From Hymenobacter rigui (GTDB lineage: Bacteria; Bacteroidota; Bacteroidia; Cytophagales; Hymenobacteraceae): a stretch of 48,662 nt of DNA. Under the pieces are notes generated by a model, which saw nothing but the letters and a program-made list of their open reading frames with translations, made no database searches and was not told the DNA's origin. Positions 16,280-24,516 of the stretch are shown one piece after another; position 1 is the stretch's first letter; each line of letters opens with the position of its first letter. Where the stretch lies: the NCBI RefSeq assembly GCF_003944715.1, contig NZ_RWIT01000024.1:1-48662 (forward strand), written 5' to 3'. A program made the translations under genes and the position numbers.

Positions 16280-18040
16280 TTACTGCACGTTCACCTCGAA
16301 CGGCATCCGCATTTGCGCGCCTTTCATTTCGGAGAGCTTCTTGTACTGCTGGTACATGGGGTACATCGGGCCCATTTCGTCCTTCACCATGCGCAGGCGG
16401 GCTTCCTCGGAGAATGAGCTGAACAGGTTTTCAGCAAACGACTTCTGGCGGGGCAGCTTCTGGATGCGGTAGTCGCCTTCCTTCAGCTTGGCACGGCGGG
16501 CGGCAATGCGCAGGGCATCGTCCATGGAGCCCAGTACGTCCACGAGGCCCCGGGCTTTGGCTTCGGTGCCCGACCATACCCGGCCCGAGGCCAAGCGGCG
16601 CAGGCGCTCCACCGGCATGTTGCGGCCAGCGGCGGCTTTAGTGGTGAAGTCGGCGTAGATGCGGTTGATTTCCGCCTGAAACTGCTGCTGCTCAAACGGC
16701 GTGAGGGCGCGCGTTACGGTAGGAAAATCCGAGAATTTACCGGTGGTTACCCGGTCGGTGGTAATGCCGATTTTGTCGCGCAGGAAGGGCTCAATATTCG
16801 GCAGCACGCCAAACACCCCAATGCTACCCGTAATGGTGGTCGGGTGAGCCACAATGGTGTCGCAGCCCATGGCAATGAAGTAGCCGCCCGACGCCGCCAC
16901 GTCCGACATGGAGCAGATGATGGGCTTCACTTTCTTGGTCAGCATTACCTCGCGGTAAATGATATCGGACGCCAGCGAAGAGCCACCGGGCGAGTTCACG
17001 CGCAGTACCACGGCTTTCACGTTCTTATCGAGGCGGGCCTTGCGGATGGCTTCGGCGAAGCGGGTGCTACCGATGCTTTCGTTGCCGCCCTTACCCGTTA
17101 CAATGTCGCCCTCGGCGTACACTACGGCAATGCGGTTGCCGCTGGTGCTACCCTCGTCATCACCGGCCGACTTTTTGTAGTCCGACAGTTCAATCAGGCT
17201 CAGTTTTTCGTCCTTCTCCACGCCCAGCTTACCCTTGATATAGTCGGTGGCCTGGTCGTAGTAGCCCAGGTCGGTTACCAGCCCGAGGCGCTTGGCGTCA
17301 TCGGCGTTGTGCACCAGCATGGAGTCAGAAATAACCTTGAGGCGGGCCGGCGTAATTTTGCGGGCAGCGGCCACTTCGGCCAGCATGGAGTTATTCAGCG
17401 AGTTCAGGAATGAAGACGTCTGCAGGCGGGCCGAATCCGACATGCTGGTGCGGAAGAACGGCTCCACGGCGCTTTTGAACGAGCCCACGCGGAAAATCTG
17501 CGCCTGCACGCCCAGCTTATCGAACAGGTTTTTGTAGTACATCGTCTCCGACGACAGACCGTTGAACTCCAGCGTACCCTGGGGGTTCAGATACAGCTTG
17601 TCGGCCACCGAGGCCAGGTAGTAGCTCTTCTCCGACTGCGCATCGGTGTAGCTCACGATGAACTTACCAGCCTTTTTGAAGTCCAGCAGCTCATTGCGGA
17701 TTTCCTCCATAGAGGCCATACCGCCCTGCACCAGCTCCAGGTTCAGGAAGATGCCTTTGATGTCGTTGTCGCCTTTGGCCCGGCGGATAGCTGCCTTCAG
17801 CTCATCCAGCCCGATGGTGCTGCTCTGCCCGCCCGTAAAACCCGACAGCGGATTGGTAAACTCCCGCTCCCCGATGGGCTTATCCAGGGTAAGCTCCAGC
17901 ACGGAGTTGCTGGCGACGGTTACTTCTTTATCGGAGGAAGCGGCGGCGGCAATGATGAGGACCAGTACCAGCAGGCCAACCCCGGCAAACAGTACGAGGC
18001 CGGTGAGGGTGGCCAGTACGTACTTGAAAAATTGTCTCAT
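16280..18040 (-). CDS. sppA: Signal peptide peptidase SppA, 67-kDa type
   Basis: A 586-residue inner-membrane serine protease that degrades cleaved signal peptides. One N-terminal transmembrane helix (about 7-34) anchors two tandem peptidase domains. The Ser/Lys dyad is intact: Lys189 in SFKSAVEPF of the first half and Ser384 in VAASGGYF of the second, as in the E. coli long form. A TAnnTTTG box lies 26 bases upstream and a terminator just downstream, so it is probably monocistronic. Confidence 0.93.
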   Translation of the reverse strand: MRQFFKYVLATLTGLVLFAGVGLLVLVLIIAAAASSDKEVTVASNSVLELTLDKPIGEREFTNPLSGFTGGQSSTIGLDELKAAIRRAKGDNDIKGIFLNLELVQGGMASMEEIRNELLDFKKAGKFIVSYTDAQSEKSYYLASVADKLYLNPQGTLEFNGLSSETMYYKNLFDKLGVQAQIFRVGSFKSAVEPFFRTSMSDSARLQTSSFLNSLNNSMLAEVAAARKITPARLKVISDSMLVHNADDAKRLGLVTDLGYYDQATDYIKGKLGVEKDEKLSLIELSDYKKSAGDDEGSTSGNRIAVVYAEGDIVTGKGGNESIGSTRFAEAIRKARLDKNVKAVVLRVNSPGGSSLASDIIYREVMLTKKVKPIICSMSDVAASGGYFIAMGCDTIVAHPTTITGSIGVFGVLPNIEPFLRDKIGITTDRVTTGKFSDFPTVTRALTPFEQQQFQAEINRIYADFTTKAAAGRNMPVERLRRLASGRVWSGTEAKARGLVDVLGSMDDALRIAARRAKLKEGDYRIQKLPRQKSFAENLFSSFSEEARLRMVKDEMGPMYPMYQQYKKLSEMKGAQMRMPFEVNVQ

Positions 18041-18066
18041 GGAAGTAGCAGATTAAGTATCTGAAG

Positions 18067-18074
18067 CAAAAGTA
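18067..18074 (-). promoter_or_regulatory. Candidate -7 box for sppA
   Basis: The minus strand reads TACTTTTG, matching TAnnTTTG, 26 bases before the ATG at 18040. A -33 box is not evident. Confidence 0.4.
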
Positions 18075-18191
18075 GCCGCTTTTCGCGCCCATAGCCGGGT
18101 ATTCAACCAACAGCCCGGTTTGGAGGTGGAACGGGACTTAAAACGCCTGAGAGAGTAGATGATCTACAGAAATTCAACTCGCCCTGTGTTC

Positions 18192-18635
18192 TTATTCTCT
18201 TATCCAGACTTTACCTGTTCCTATTCCCAAATCAACTTGCCATAAAGTGCCCTTGGACACAGTAATGAGTTTAAAAGTAGTTGCGGGAAAGCCTATACCA
18301 CTGACAGTAAATCGATAAGAACCTTCTCTAAGCCATAGATTATAATCACCCAACTCGTTTGTTGTTATCCGCTGAGTAGAGTTTGTTGCTGTATTGCGAG
18401 CCTCAATAACCCATTGTTTAGCAACCATATCAGACTTGTAAGCTTTTTTCGCAGAGCTCAGCGAAACAATACGCCCTGAAACTAAGGCAAGAATACTGTC
18501 TACAGTTCCTTTCTTCTCAAGAACAAGAATTCGGCTGTGGGCACCTCTATACTTTTGACAAACTACTTTGTTCGTTTGAGCTGGTAATGGTAGTGAGCAA
18601 AGCAAAGAGATAATAAGTATTAGAAGTTCTTTCAT
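18192..18635 (-). CDS. Hypothetical secreted protein with carboxypeptidase-regulatory-like domain
   Basis: A 147-residue protein with a signal peptide (residues 1-20, ending L-P-A-Q). The second half, ITTNELGDYNLWLREGSYRFTVSGIGFPATTF, has the strand-turn pattern of a carboxypeptidase-regulatory-like or transthyretin-like fold, as in TonB-receptor N-termini, but here it stands alone. The gene is AT-rich compared with sppA and rarA on either side. Function unknown. It ends 151 bases upstream of the sppA start and lies 25 bases downstream of rarA on the same strand. Confidence 0.6.
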   Translation of the reverse strand: MKELLILIISLLCSLPLPAQTNKVVCQKYRGAHSRILVLEKKGTVDSILALVSGRIVSLSSAKKAYKSDMVAKQWVIEARNTATNSTQRITTNELGDYNLWLREGSYRFTVSGIGFPATTFKLITVSKGTLWQVDLGIGTGKVWIRE

Positions 18636-18660
18636 ATTTCTGCTTGAGAGATAATCTGAT

Positions 18661-19995
18661 TTAATACCCGTATTTCTCGCCCCAGAGCTGGCGCAGGCGC
18701 TCCTGGGCTTTGATCTCGGCGGGGTTCTGGCCGGGGTGGTAGAACGTGGTGCCGCTGAGGGCTTCGGGCATAAATTCCTGGTAGGCGAAGTTACCGGGGT
18801 AGTCGTGAGAATACTGATACTGGTTGCCGTAGCCCAGCTCTTTCATCAGCTTGGTGGGCGCGTTGCGCAGCGGAATAGGTACTGGCTGCACGCCCTGCTG
18901 GCGCACCAAGGCCCGCGCCTCCCGGATGGCTTTGTAGCTGGCATTGCTCTTGGGCGAGGTGGCCAGGTACACCACTGTCTGCCCCAGAATAATATCCGAC
19001 TCCGGCATACCAATGACCGTTACGGCCTGGAAGCAGCTCTGAGCCAGCATCAGGGCATTGGGATTGGCCAGGCCCACATCCTCAGAGGCCAGAATGAGCA
19101 GGCGACGGGCAATGAACTTCACGTCCTCACCACCTTCCAGCATCACGGCCAGGTAGTAGAGGGCCGCGTTGGGGTCGGAGCCGCGGATGCTCTTGATAAA
19201 GGCTGAAATGACGTCGTAGTGCATTTCACCACCCTTATCGTAGCGCGCCAGGTGCTGCTGGGCCAGCTGCTGCACGCCTTCATCGGTAATGACGATTTCG
19301 CCGGTTGTAGCATCAGGGCGGCTGGCTTCCACCACAATTTCCAGCAGGTTCAGCAGCTTGCGCGCGTCGCCGCCCGAAATGGTGAGCAGGGCGTTGTAAT
19401 CCTGCACCCGTACTTTTTTCTGCTTCAGCACTTTATCCTCAGCCAACGCCTTATCTACCAGGCCCGTGAGGATATCCTTGCCCAATGATTCCAGCACGTA
19501 CACCTGCGCCCGGCTCAGTACGGCCGGAATCACCTCGAACGAGGGATTTTCGGTAGTAGCCCCGATAAGCGTAACGATGCCCTGCTCCACGGCCCCCAGC
19601 AAGGCATCCTGCTGGCTTTTGCTGAAGCGGTGAATCTCATCAATGAACAGCACCGTGCCGCGCTGCTTTTTGGCCCGCTCAATCACTTCGCGCACATCCT
19701 TCACGCCGGCATTTACGGCGCTGAGTGAGGCAAACGGCTTGCCCAGCTCCTGGGCCAGCAGATTGGCCAGCGTGGTTTTTCCCACGCCCGGCGGCCCCCA
19801 TAAAATGAGACTGGGCAGCCGGCCCGCGTTCAGGTAGCGGCGCAGCACTCCTTCCGGCCCAATCAGGTGCTGCTGACCGGCATAATCGGCCAGGGTTTGA
19901 GGACGCATCCGCTCCGCCAGCGGCGCACCGGAGCGGGGCGCATACGGCTGGGGAGCGGGCGTAGAATCAGAATCGAAAAGGGAGCCAGTGGACAT
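18661..19995 (-). CDS. rarA: Replication-associated recombination protein A (RarA/MgsA)
   Basis: A 444-residue AAA+ ATPase acting at stalled replication forks, related to clamp loaders. It has Walker A GPPGVGKTT, Walker B FIDEIHRFSKSQQDALL, sensor 1 GATTENPSFEV, and the C-terminal tetramerisation region (GSDPNAALYYLAVMLEGGED). Family length is normal. The frame opens at 20013, but MSTGSLFDSD at 19995 is the likelier start. It is divergent from the DMT transporter gene with 94 bases between the starts. Confidence 0.93.
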   Translation of the reverse strand: MSTGSLFDSDSTPAPQPYAPRSGAPLAERMRPQTLADYAGQQHLIGPEGVLRRYLNAGRLPSLILWGPPGVGKTTLANLLAQELGKPFASLSAVNAGVKDVREVIERAKKQRGTVLFIDEIHRFSKSQQDALLGAVEQGIVTLIGATTENPSFEVIPAVLSRAQVYVLESLGKDILTGLVDKALAEDKVLKQKKVRVQDYNALLTISGGDARKLLNLLEIVVEASRPDATTGEIVITDEGVQQLAQQHLARYDKGGEMHYDVISAFIKSIRGSDPNAALYYLAVMLEGGEDVKFIARRLLILASEDVGLANPNALMLAQSCFQAVTVIGMPESDIILGQTVVYLATSPKSNASYKAIREARALVRQQGVQPVPIPLRNAPTKLMKELGYGNQYQYSHDYPGNFAYQEFMPEALSGTTFYHPGQNPAEIKAQERLRQLWGEKYGY

Positions 19996-20075
19996 GAAGG
20001 CAGAAAATAGCACGAACTGTGTAGTCCGCGTATGGAAGAGTAGCTGCTATACGCGCATAACAAAGTTCGCGCTGC

Positions 20076-20083
20076 TACCTTCG
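20076..20083 (+). promoter_or_regulatory. Candidate -7-like box just before the DMT transporter ATG
   Basis: TACCTTCG (one change from TAnnTTTG) ends 6 bases before the ATG at 20090, like the fabG box at 44311. If used, the transcript would be leaderless or nearly so. Confidence 0.3.
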
Positions 20084-20089
20084 TTTCCA

Positions 20090-21019
20090 ATGAAGAATTC
20101 CGTGAAGGTGCACAGCGCCTTATTTATCGTGGCCCTGATTTACGCCGCCAACTACAGTATTTCCAAGGACGTGATGCCGCGCTACATGGGGCCGTTCGGA
20201 CTGGTATTGCTGCGCATTGTGGGGGCGGCGGTGTTTTTTGGTGTACTCAGCCGCCTCATTGCCCCGCAGGACCGTATCATCGGCCGTGCCGATAACCTGC
20301 GGGCCATTGCCTGCGGGGTGCTGGGTATCGGGCTGAATCAGCTGCTGTTCTTTTCGGGCCTGAACCTCACCTCCCCCATCAACGCCTCGCTTATTCAAAC
20401 CATTGCGCCGGTGGTCACGGTACTAGCCTCGGTAGTGCTGCTGGGCGAGCGGCTCACGCTGCCGCGGCTGGCCGGCATCGGGCTGGCGGGCGTGGGCGCG
20501 GCCAGTATTATTCTGAGTCGGGGGCCGGTGGCGGCGGGCGGGCAGGATGGCCTGTTGGGCAACGTGTTTATTCTGCTCAACGCCACGGCGTTTGGTGTGT
20601 ACCTGGTGCTGGTCATGCCCCTGATGCGCAAGTATCATCCGTTTACGGTGCTGGCCCGCATTTTTCTGGTGGGGGCATTTCTGGCGGTGCCGGCCGGCTG
20701 GCAGCAAATCCAGCAACCCGACTACGCCAGCTTCCCGCCGGGCATCTGGGCGGCTATTGCATACATGGTTATCTGCCTCACTATTATGGCGTATCTGCTT
20801 AATAACTGGGCGCTGAAGTACGCTTCACCCGCCCTGCTGGGAGCCTACATCTACCTACAGCCGGCCCTGGCGGTACTTATTGCCGTAGCCGCGGGCAAAG
20901 ACACGCTTACGCTCACCAAGGCGCTGCAGGCCCTGCTGATTTTTGGGGGCGTATTTCTCGTCAGCCAGAAGCCCAAAGCCGCACCTCAGCCGGTTCCGCT
21001 GGAGCCAGTGCAGGACTGA
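20090..21019 (+). CDS. DMT-superfamily transporter (EamA family)
   Basis: A 309-residue inner-membrane protein with about ten transmembrane helices in two EamA halves (for example NSVKVHSALFIVALIYAANY at the start and LLGAYIYLQPALAVLIAVAAG in the last third). Family members export amino acids or metabolites; the substrate is not predictable. The frame extends upstream to 19988, but MKNSVKVHS at 20090 immediately precedes the first helix. The end has a Lys/Pro-rich tail. It lies 78 bases upstream of dinB. Confidence 0.85.
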   Translation: MKNSVKVHSALFIVALIYAANYSISKDVMPRYMGPFGLVLLRIVGAAVFFGVLSRLIAPQDRIIGRADNLRAIACGVLGIGLNQLLFFSGLNLTSPINASLIQTIAPVVTVLASVVLLGERLTLPRLAGIGLAGVGAASIILSRGPVAAGGQDGLLGNVFILLNATAFGVYLVLVMPLMRKYHPFTVLARIFLVGAFLAVPAGWQQIQQPDYASFPPGIWAAIAYMVICLTIMAYLLNNWALKYASPALLGAYIYLQPALAVLIAVAAGKDTLTLTKALQALLIFGGVFLVSQKPKAAPQPVPLEPVQD

Positions 21020-21022
21020 CGG

Positions 21023-21059
21023 CCAATTGTCACCGGGACTTCAGGCCTGGGACAATTGG
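21023..21059. repeat. Perfect 9-base inverted repeat between the transporter gene and dinB
   Basis: CCAATTGTC at 21023-21031 is repeated inverted as GACAATTGG at 21051-21059. No T tract follows. It could be a weak terminator or an operator upstream of dinB; it does not resemble the LexA boxes I know. Confidence 0.4.
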
Positions 21060-21097
21060 GTCACTCTGCCGAACTTTAAGGCTGCATTTCCTCAGCC

Positions 21098-22177
21098 GTG
21101 GACTTTCCCGAAACCCGCAAAATCATTCACTTGGACATGGATGCGTTTTACGCCTCCGTGGAGCAGCGCGACAACCCTGTGCTGCGCGGCAAGCCGGTGG
21201 CCGTGGGCGGCTCCCGGGCCCGGGGCGTGGTGGCCGCCGCCAGCTACGAGGCCCGGCAGTTCGGCGTCCGCTCGGCCATGCCCTCCACTACCGCATTGCG
21301 CAAGTGCCCGGGGCTAATTTTCGTGAAGCCCCGGTTTGAGGTGTACAAGGAAGTATCCCGGCAGATCCGCAGCATCTTCGCCGAGTACACGCCGCTCATT
21401 GAGCCTTTGTCGCTGGATGAGGCTTACCTAGATGTAACCGAAAACCTGAAGGGCATTGCGTCGGCTACGCGCATTGCCGAGCAGATTCGGGCCGAGATTC
21501 TGCAGAAAACGCAGCTCACGGCTTCGGCCGGCATCAGCTACAATAAGTTTCTGGCAAAGCTGGCGTCTGATTACCGTAAGCCCAACGGGCAGTTCGTCAT
21601 CAAGCCCAGCCAGGGCCCGGAGTTTGTGGCAGAGCTGGCGGTGGGGCAGTTTCACGGAATTGGGCCGGCCACGGCGGCGCGGCTCAACAGCCTGGGCATC
21701 TTCACCGGCCTCGATTTACGGCAGCAAACCGAACCATTTCTGCGCCAGCACTTTGGTAAAGCCGGCTCCCACTACTACCGCATTGCCCGCGCCCAGGACA
21801 ACCGCCCCGTGGTGCCCGACCGGCTGCGCAAATCCATCGGCTCCGAAACCACGTTCGAGCAGGATCTGCTGACGCCGGAGGAACTGCGGGCCGGTCTGCA
21901 GCCGTGCCTGGAATCCATCTGGGGCCACTGCCAGCGTACCGGCTTACGGGGCCGCACCATTACGCTGAAGGTGAAGTACGTCGACTTCCAGCAGATTACC
22001 CGCAGCCGCACGCTGTTTGGCTTGCTCACCAGTCAGGAAGCGTTTGAACAGCTGGCCCAGGAACTGCTCACTACCCTCCTGCCCACTCCCAAAGGCATCC
22101 GGCTGCTAGGGGCCTCCATCTCCAACCTCGAAACGCCCGATGACACCGTAGGCAAGCAGTTGGCCTTGTTGCTATAA
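21098..22177 (+). CDS. dinB: DNA polymerase IV (Y family)
   Basis: A 359-residue translesion polymerase. The catalytic carboxylates are in HLDMDAFYASVE (Asp13) and SLDEAYLDVT (Asp107-Glu108). A helix-hairpin-helix thumb (GIGPATAARLNSLGI) and the C-terminal little-finger domain follow. The extreme C-terminus lacks an obvious QLxLF clamp-binding peptide, although LETPDDTVGKQLALLL ends in a related pattern. It is followed by a 16-base perfect hairpin at 22182-22217. Regulation by SOS is not evident from the upstream sequence. Confidence 0.95.
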   Translation: MDFPETRKIIHLDMDAFYASVEQRDNPVLRGKPVAVGGSRARGVVAAASYEARQFGVRSAMPSTTALRKCPGLIFVKPRFEVYKEVSRQIRSIFAEYTPLIEPLSLDEAYLDVTENLKGIASATRIAEQIRAEILQKTQLTASAGISYNKFLAKLASDYRKPNGQFVIKPSQGPEFVAELAVGQFHGIGPATAARLNSLGIFTGLDLRQQTEPFLRQHFGKAGSHYYRIARAQDNRPVVPDRLRKSIGSETTFEQDLLTPEELRAGLQPCLESIWGHCQRTGLRGRTITLKVKYVDFQQITRSRTLFGLLTSQEAFEQLAQELLTTLLPTPKGIRLLGASISNLETPDDTVGKQLALLL

Positions 22178-22181
22178 CGCA

Positions 22182-22217
22182 AACCGCCCCCGATACTGTA
22201 GAGTATCGGGGGCGGTT
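22182..22217. terminator. Bidirectional hairpin terminator between dinB and the Thr-rich gene
   Basis: AACCGCCCCCGATACT pairs perfectly over 16 bases with its inverse at 22202-22217 around a 4-base loop. It lies between convergent genes, but no T tract follows on either side. Confidence 0.75.
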
Positions 22218-22246
22218 CCAGAAAACTGACAGGTTAGGAGAACCTC

Positions 22247-22573
22247 CTAGTTGTCAGCTTTCATTTTAGATTTTTTCCGCTTGTCTTTGGCCTTTACATC
22301 CGAAGTGGTGGTAGTGGCCGGACGATACGTGCCGTTGGTTGTCGACTGAGTTTCTACCGTAGTGGTAGTAGCCGGTACCGGCGTGGTCGACATGGGCGTA
22401 GTTGTAGTGGTCGTCTGGTTGATAGTGCCCTGGCTTTGCATGGGCTGACCCTGCATTGGCACCGTGGTGGCCGGCTGCGTGGTGGTGGTCGTCGTGTTGG
22501 TGGTGCTGGTCTGAGCGTTAGCAGCAGTAGCACCGGTCACGAGAAGGGCGGCAATGGCAAGAAACTTTTTCAT
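22247..22573 (-). CDS. Thr-rich secreted low-complexity protein
   Basis: A 108-residue protein with a signal peptide (MKKFLAIAALLVTGATAANAQ) and a mature region made almost wholly of Thr, Pro, Gln, Ser and Met, including runs of six threonines. It ends in a basic tail (KAKDKRKKSKMKADN). This composition suggests a disordered, possibly glycosylated periplasmic or surface protein; no enzymatic domain is visible. It is convergent with dinB. It has no recognisable family and the call rests on the signal peptide and clean ORF. Confidence 0.65.
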   Translation of the reverse strand: MKKFLAIAALLVTGATAANAQTSTTNTTTTTTQPATTVPMQGQPMQSQGTINQTTTTTTPMSTTPVPATTTTVETQSTTNGTYRPATTTTSDVKAKDKRKKSKMKADN

Positions 22574-22733
22574 AGCAGGTCAAATGGAAGGGTAAAAAAT
22601 CAGGCGGCTCCCCTGCCGGAGAACCTATCGACTGAGCCTTTAACGCTACGCCTTGTCTTTTAGCCGCAAATGCCCATATTTTACACGCTTATCCCCGTAA
22701 GGTTGACGTCCTTTTTTCTCACTTTACCAGGTT

Positions 22734-23678
22734 TTATTTCAGCAGCTCGTGCAGGACCGTCTGCATGGAAATAGTGCGGTTGCCGGCTTCCTGAATGATG
22801 AGCGAGCCGGGCGCATCCAGCACCGCGTCCGAGACTTCCACGTTGCGGCGCACGGGCAGGCAGTGCAGGAATTTGGCGTCGTCGGTCAGGGCCATGTGCT
22901 CGGGCGTGAGCATCCAGGCGGGGTCGTTCTGGAGCACCTGGCCGTACTGCTGGTAGCTGCTCCAGTTCTTGGCCTGCACGTAATCGGCCCCGGCCAGGGC
23001 CTTCTTTTGGTCGTACTCGATGCGGGCCCCTTTCATGAACTTGGGGTCCAGCTCATAGCCCTCGGGGTGGGTGATGACGAAATCCACCCAGTCGATTTCC
23101 GAAAACCAGTCGCAGAACGAGTTGGGCACGCACTGGGGCAGGGCGCGCACGTGCGGGGCCCAGGTCAGCACCACTTTCACCCGCTCCTTCCGCTTGGTTT
23201 CGGCCACCGTAATCAGGTCGGCGAAGCTCTGCAGCGGGTGCAGCGTGGCGCTTTCCAGACTGATAACGGGCACGGTGGCGTACTGCATGATTTTCCGGAA
23301 CACTTCCTCGCTGTAATCGGCCTCCCGGTCTTTCAGCGTGGGGAAGGTGCGCACGCCCAGCACGTCGCAGTACTGGCTCATCACCGCAATGGCGTCCTTG
23401 ATGTGCTCCTGGGTGCCGCCGTTCATCACCGCGCCATCGGCCATTTCCAGCGTCCAGGAGTCGGCGCCGGCGTTGAGCACCCAGGCCTGCGCGCCTAGGT
23501 TGTAGGCCGCCTTCACCGAGCTAAGCCGGGTGCGTAGACTGGGGTTAAAGAAGATGAGCCCAACGGTTTTGTTGCGCCCCACGTGCTGGTAGCCGTATGG
23601 GTTAGCCTTGATTTCCAGGGCTTGCTGCAACAGGGCTTTATAGTCGCCCGCGTCGGCGAAGGAGGTGAAATTTTTCAT
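22734..23678 (-). CDS. argF': N-acylornithine carbamoyltransferase (acetyl- or succinyl-specific)
   Basis: A 314-residue enzyme that transfers carbamoyl from carbamoyl phosphate to N-acylornithine, giving N-acylcitrulline. The carbamoyl-phosphate loop (FFNPSLRTRLSS, 43-54), the WAPH motif and HCLPVRRN are those of the acetyl/succinylornithine carbamoyltransferases, not of classical OTC. Position 90, where Bacteroides fragilis (succinyl) has Pro and the Xanthomonas (acetyl) enzyme has Glu at the equivalent site, is Gln here, so acyl specificity is open. The frame runs up to 23744, but the extra N-terminus (MLRQAQHDV...) is translated from a dispersed repeat; MKNFTSF at 23678 is the start. Confidence 0.92.
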   Translation of the reverse strand: MKNFTSFADAGDYKALLQQALEIKANPYGYQHVGRNKTVGLIFFNPSLRTRLSSVKAAYNLGAQAWVLNAGADSWTLEMADGAVMNGGTQEHIKDAIAVMSQYCDVLGVRTFPTLKDREADYSEEVFRKIMQYATVPVISLESATLHPLQSFADLITVAETKRKERVKVVLTWAPHVRALPQCVPNSFCDWFSEIDWVDFVITHPEGYELDPKFMKGARIEYDQKKALAGADYVQAKNWSSYQQYGQVLQNDPAWMLTPEHMALTDDAKFLHCLPVRRNVEVSDAVLDAPGSLIIQEAGNRTISMQTVLHELLK

Positions 23679-23716
23679 GTGGGGGTATGGTAATAACCTG
23701 GTTCCGAAAGCTAAAA

Positions 23717-23757
23717 GAACGTCATGCTGAGCTTGTCGAAGCATCTCTACCGCTTCG
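23717..23757 (+). repeat. Dispersed palindromic repeat, single arm (copy 2a)
   Basis: One arm (GAACGTCATGCTGAGC... GAAGCATCTCTACC) in the gap between argF' and the GIY-YIG gene. An inverted partner appears only 670 bases away at 24431-24493, beyond two genes. Elsewhere the arms are next to each other. Confidence 0.75.
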
Positions 23758-23765
23758 CAAGCAAA

Positions 23766-24056
23766 TCAGTCGCTCAAAGTTTCCAGATCAATAGGATTCC
23801 AGCTGGGATTGAAAGCTGAAATCAATGCGTCTTTCTTGCTGCGCGTCCAGCCTTTCAGCTGCTTCTCGCGGGCAATGGCCTGCATGGCATCCGGGCAGGC
23901 TTCGAAATACACCAGCAAGTCGGTCTGATACCGTCCGGTGAACTTGCCCGTGTCGCCGCGGCTCTGACTGTGCTCGTAAAGGCGGCGGGCCAAGTCGTTA
24001 GTGACGCCGATGTACAGAACGGTTTTGGTCGTATTGGTCAGGATATAGACGTACAT
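23766..24056 (-). CDS. Small GIY-YIG nuclease-domain protein (YhbQ/UPF0213-like)
   Basis: A 96-residue single-domain protein. The GIY-YIG core is visible as YVYILTN at residues 2-8 and LYIGVTNDLARRLYEH at 14-29, including the conserved Arg and the Tyr-Glu-His helix. Glu is expected in the third motif (AREKQLKGWTRSKKDALI). Such proteins are DNA-structure nucleases of uncertain role and are numerous in Bacteroidota genomes (recollection, not searched). It is bracketed, with a small membrane gene, by two inverted arms of the dispersed repeat and splits argF' from carB. Confidence 0.85.
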   Translation of the reverse strand: MYVYILTNTTKTVLYIGVTNDLARRLYEHSQSRGDTGKFTGRYQTDLLVYFEACPDAMQAIAREKQLKGWTRSKKDALISAFNPSWNPIDLETLSD

Positions 24057-24072
24057 TCTACGTCTGTCTTAA

Positions 24073-24396
24073 TCAGAGAAAAAGTTTGACAACCCCCATC
24101 AGCAACAGAGCTAACTGTAGGCAAATGGCAATTGTCAGAGAAAAGGGCACCACTTTCACTTTGTATGGTTTTCCCTTGTATGGAACTAAAGCAAGCAATG
24201 AACCTAGCAGGAAGCTTATCAGCTGTATCCCAAGAAACAACGTCCTGATTGTTGCTCCGCGCATTGCCTCACTTTGCCCCTCAACGACATGACCTGCCAA
24301 GTCACGACCATCTCCGACCGTAAAAGTGCTAACTAAAAAGTTGAGAATAGCCAGTATAACGATGGCAAAAAGCTGTTTCTTGGTAGTGTTGCCCAT
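24073..24396 (-). CDS. Hypothetical small membrane protein
   Basis: A 107-residue protein with three predicted transmembrane segments (about 9-27, 51-70 and 82-104) and a short polar loop (TVGDGRDLAGHVVEGQSEAMRGATIR). I do not recognise a family. It is lower in GC than the arginine genes around it. The next gene on the strand, the GIY-YIG gene, starts 16 bases after its stop, so the two are probably transcribed together. A GTG at 24402 is an alternative start. Confidence 0.6.
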   Translation of the reverse strand: MGNTTKKQLFAIVILAILNFLVSTFTVGDGRDLAGHVVEGQSEAMRGATIRTLFLGIQLISFLLGSLLALVPYKGKPYKVKVVPFSLTIAICLQLALLLMGVVKLFL

Positions 24397-24430
24397 GCTC
24401 ACAAGGTATTTTGTATTTTAAAAATAACCC

Positions 24431-24493
24431 GACACGCTGAGCGAAGCGGTAGAGATGCTTCGACTCCGCTCCGCTTCGCTCAGCATGACGTTC
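24431..24493 (-). repeat. Dispersed palindromic repeat, inverted arm (copy 2b)
   Basis: It contains GAGATGCTTCGA... and CTCAGCATGACGTTC, the inverse of the 23717 arm. It also has its own 14-base stem, GCTGAGCGAAGCGG (24436-24449) with the inverse at 24471-24484. It lies just downstream of the carB stop codon and could terminate that transcript. Confidence 0.75.
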
Positions 24494-24516
24494 TTTTCTG
24501 TCTCTCGCTCTACTAT

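Noticed and set aside
23679..23744. N-terminal extension of argF' starting with MLRQAQHDV
   Set aside because: The residues are translated from the dispersed palindrome; family alignment starts at MKNFTSF.
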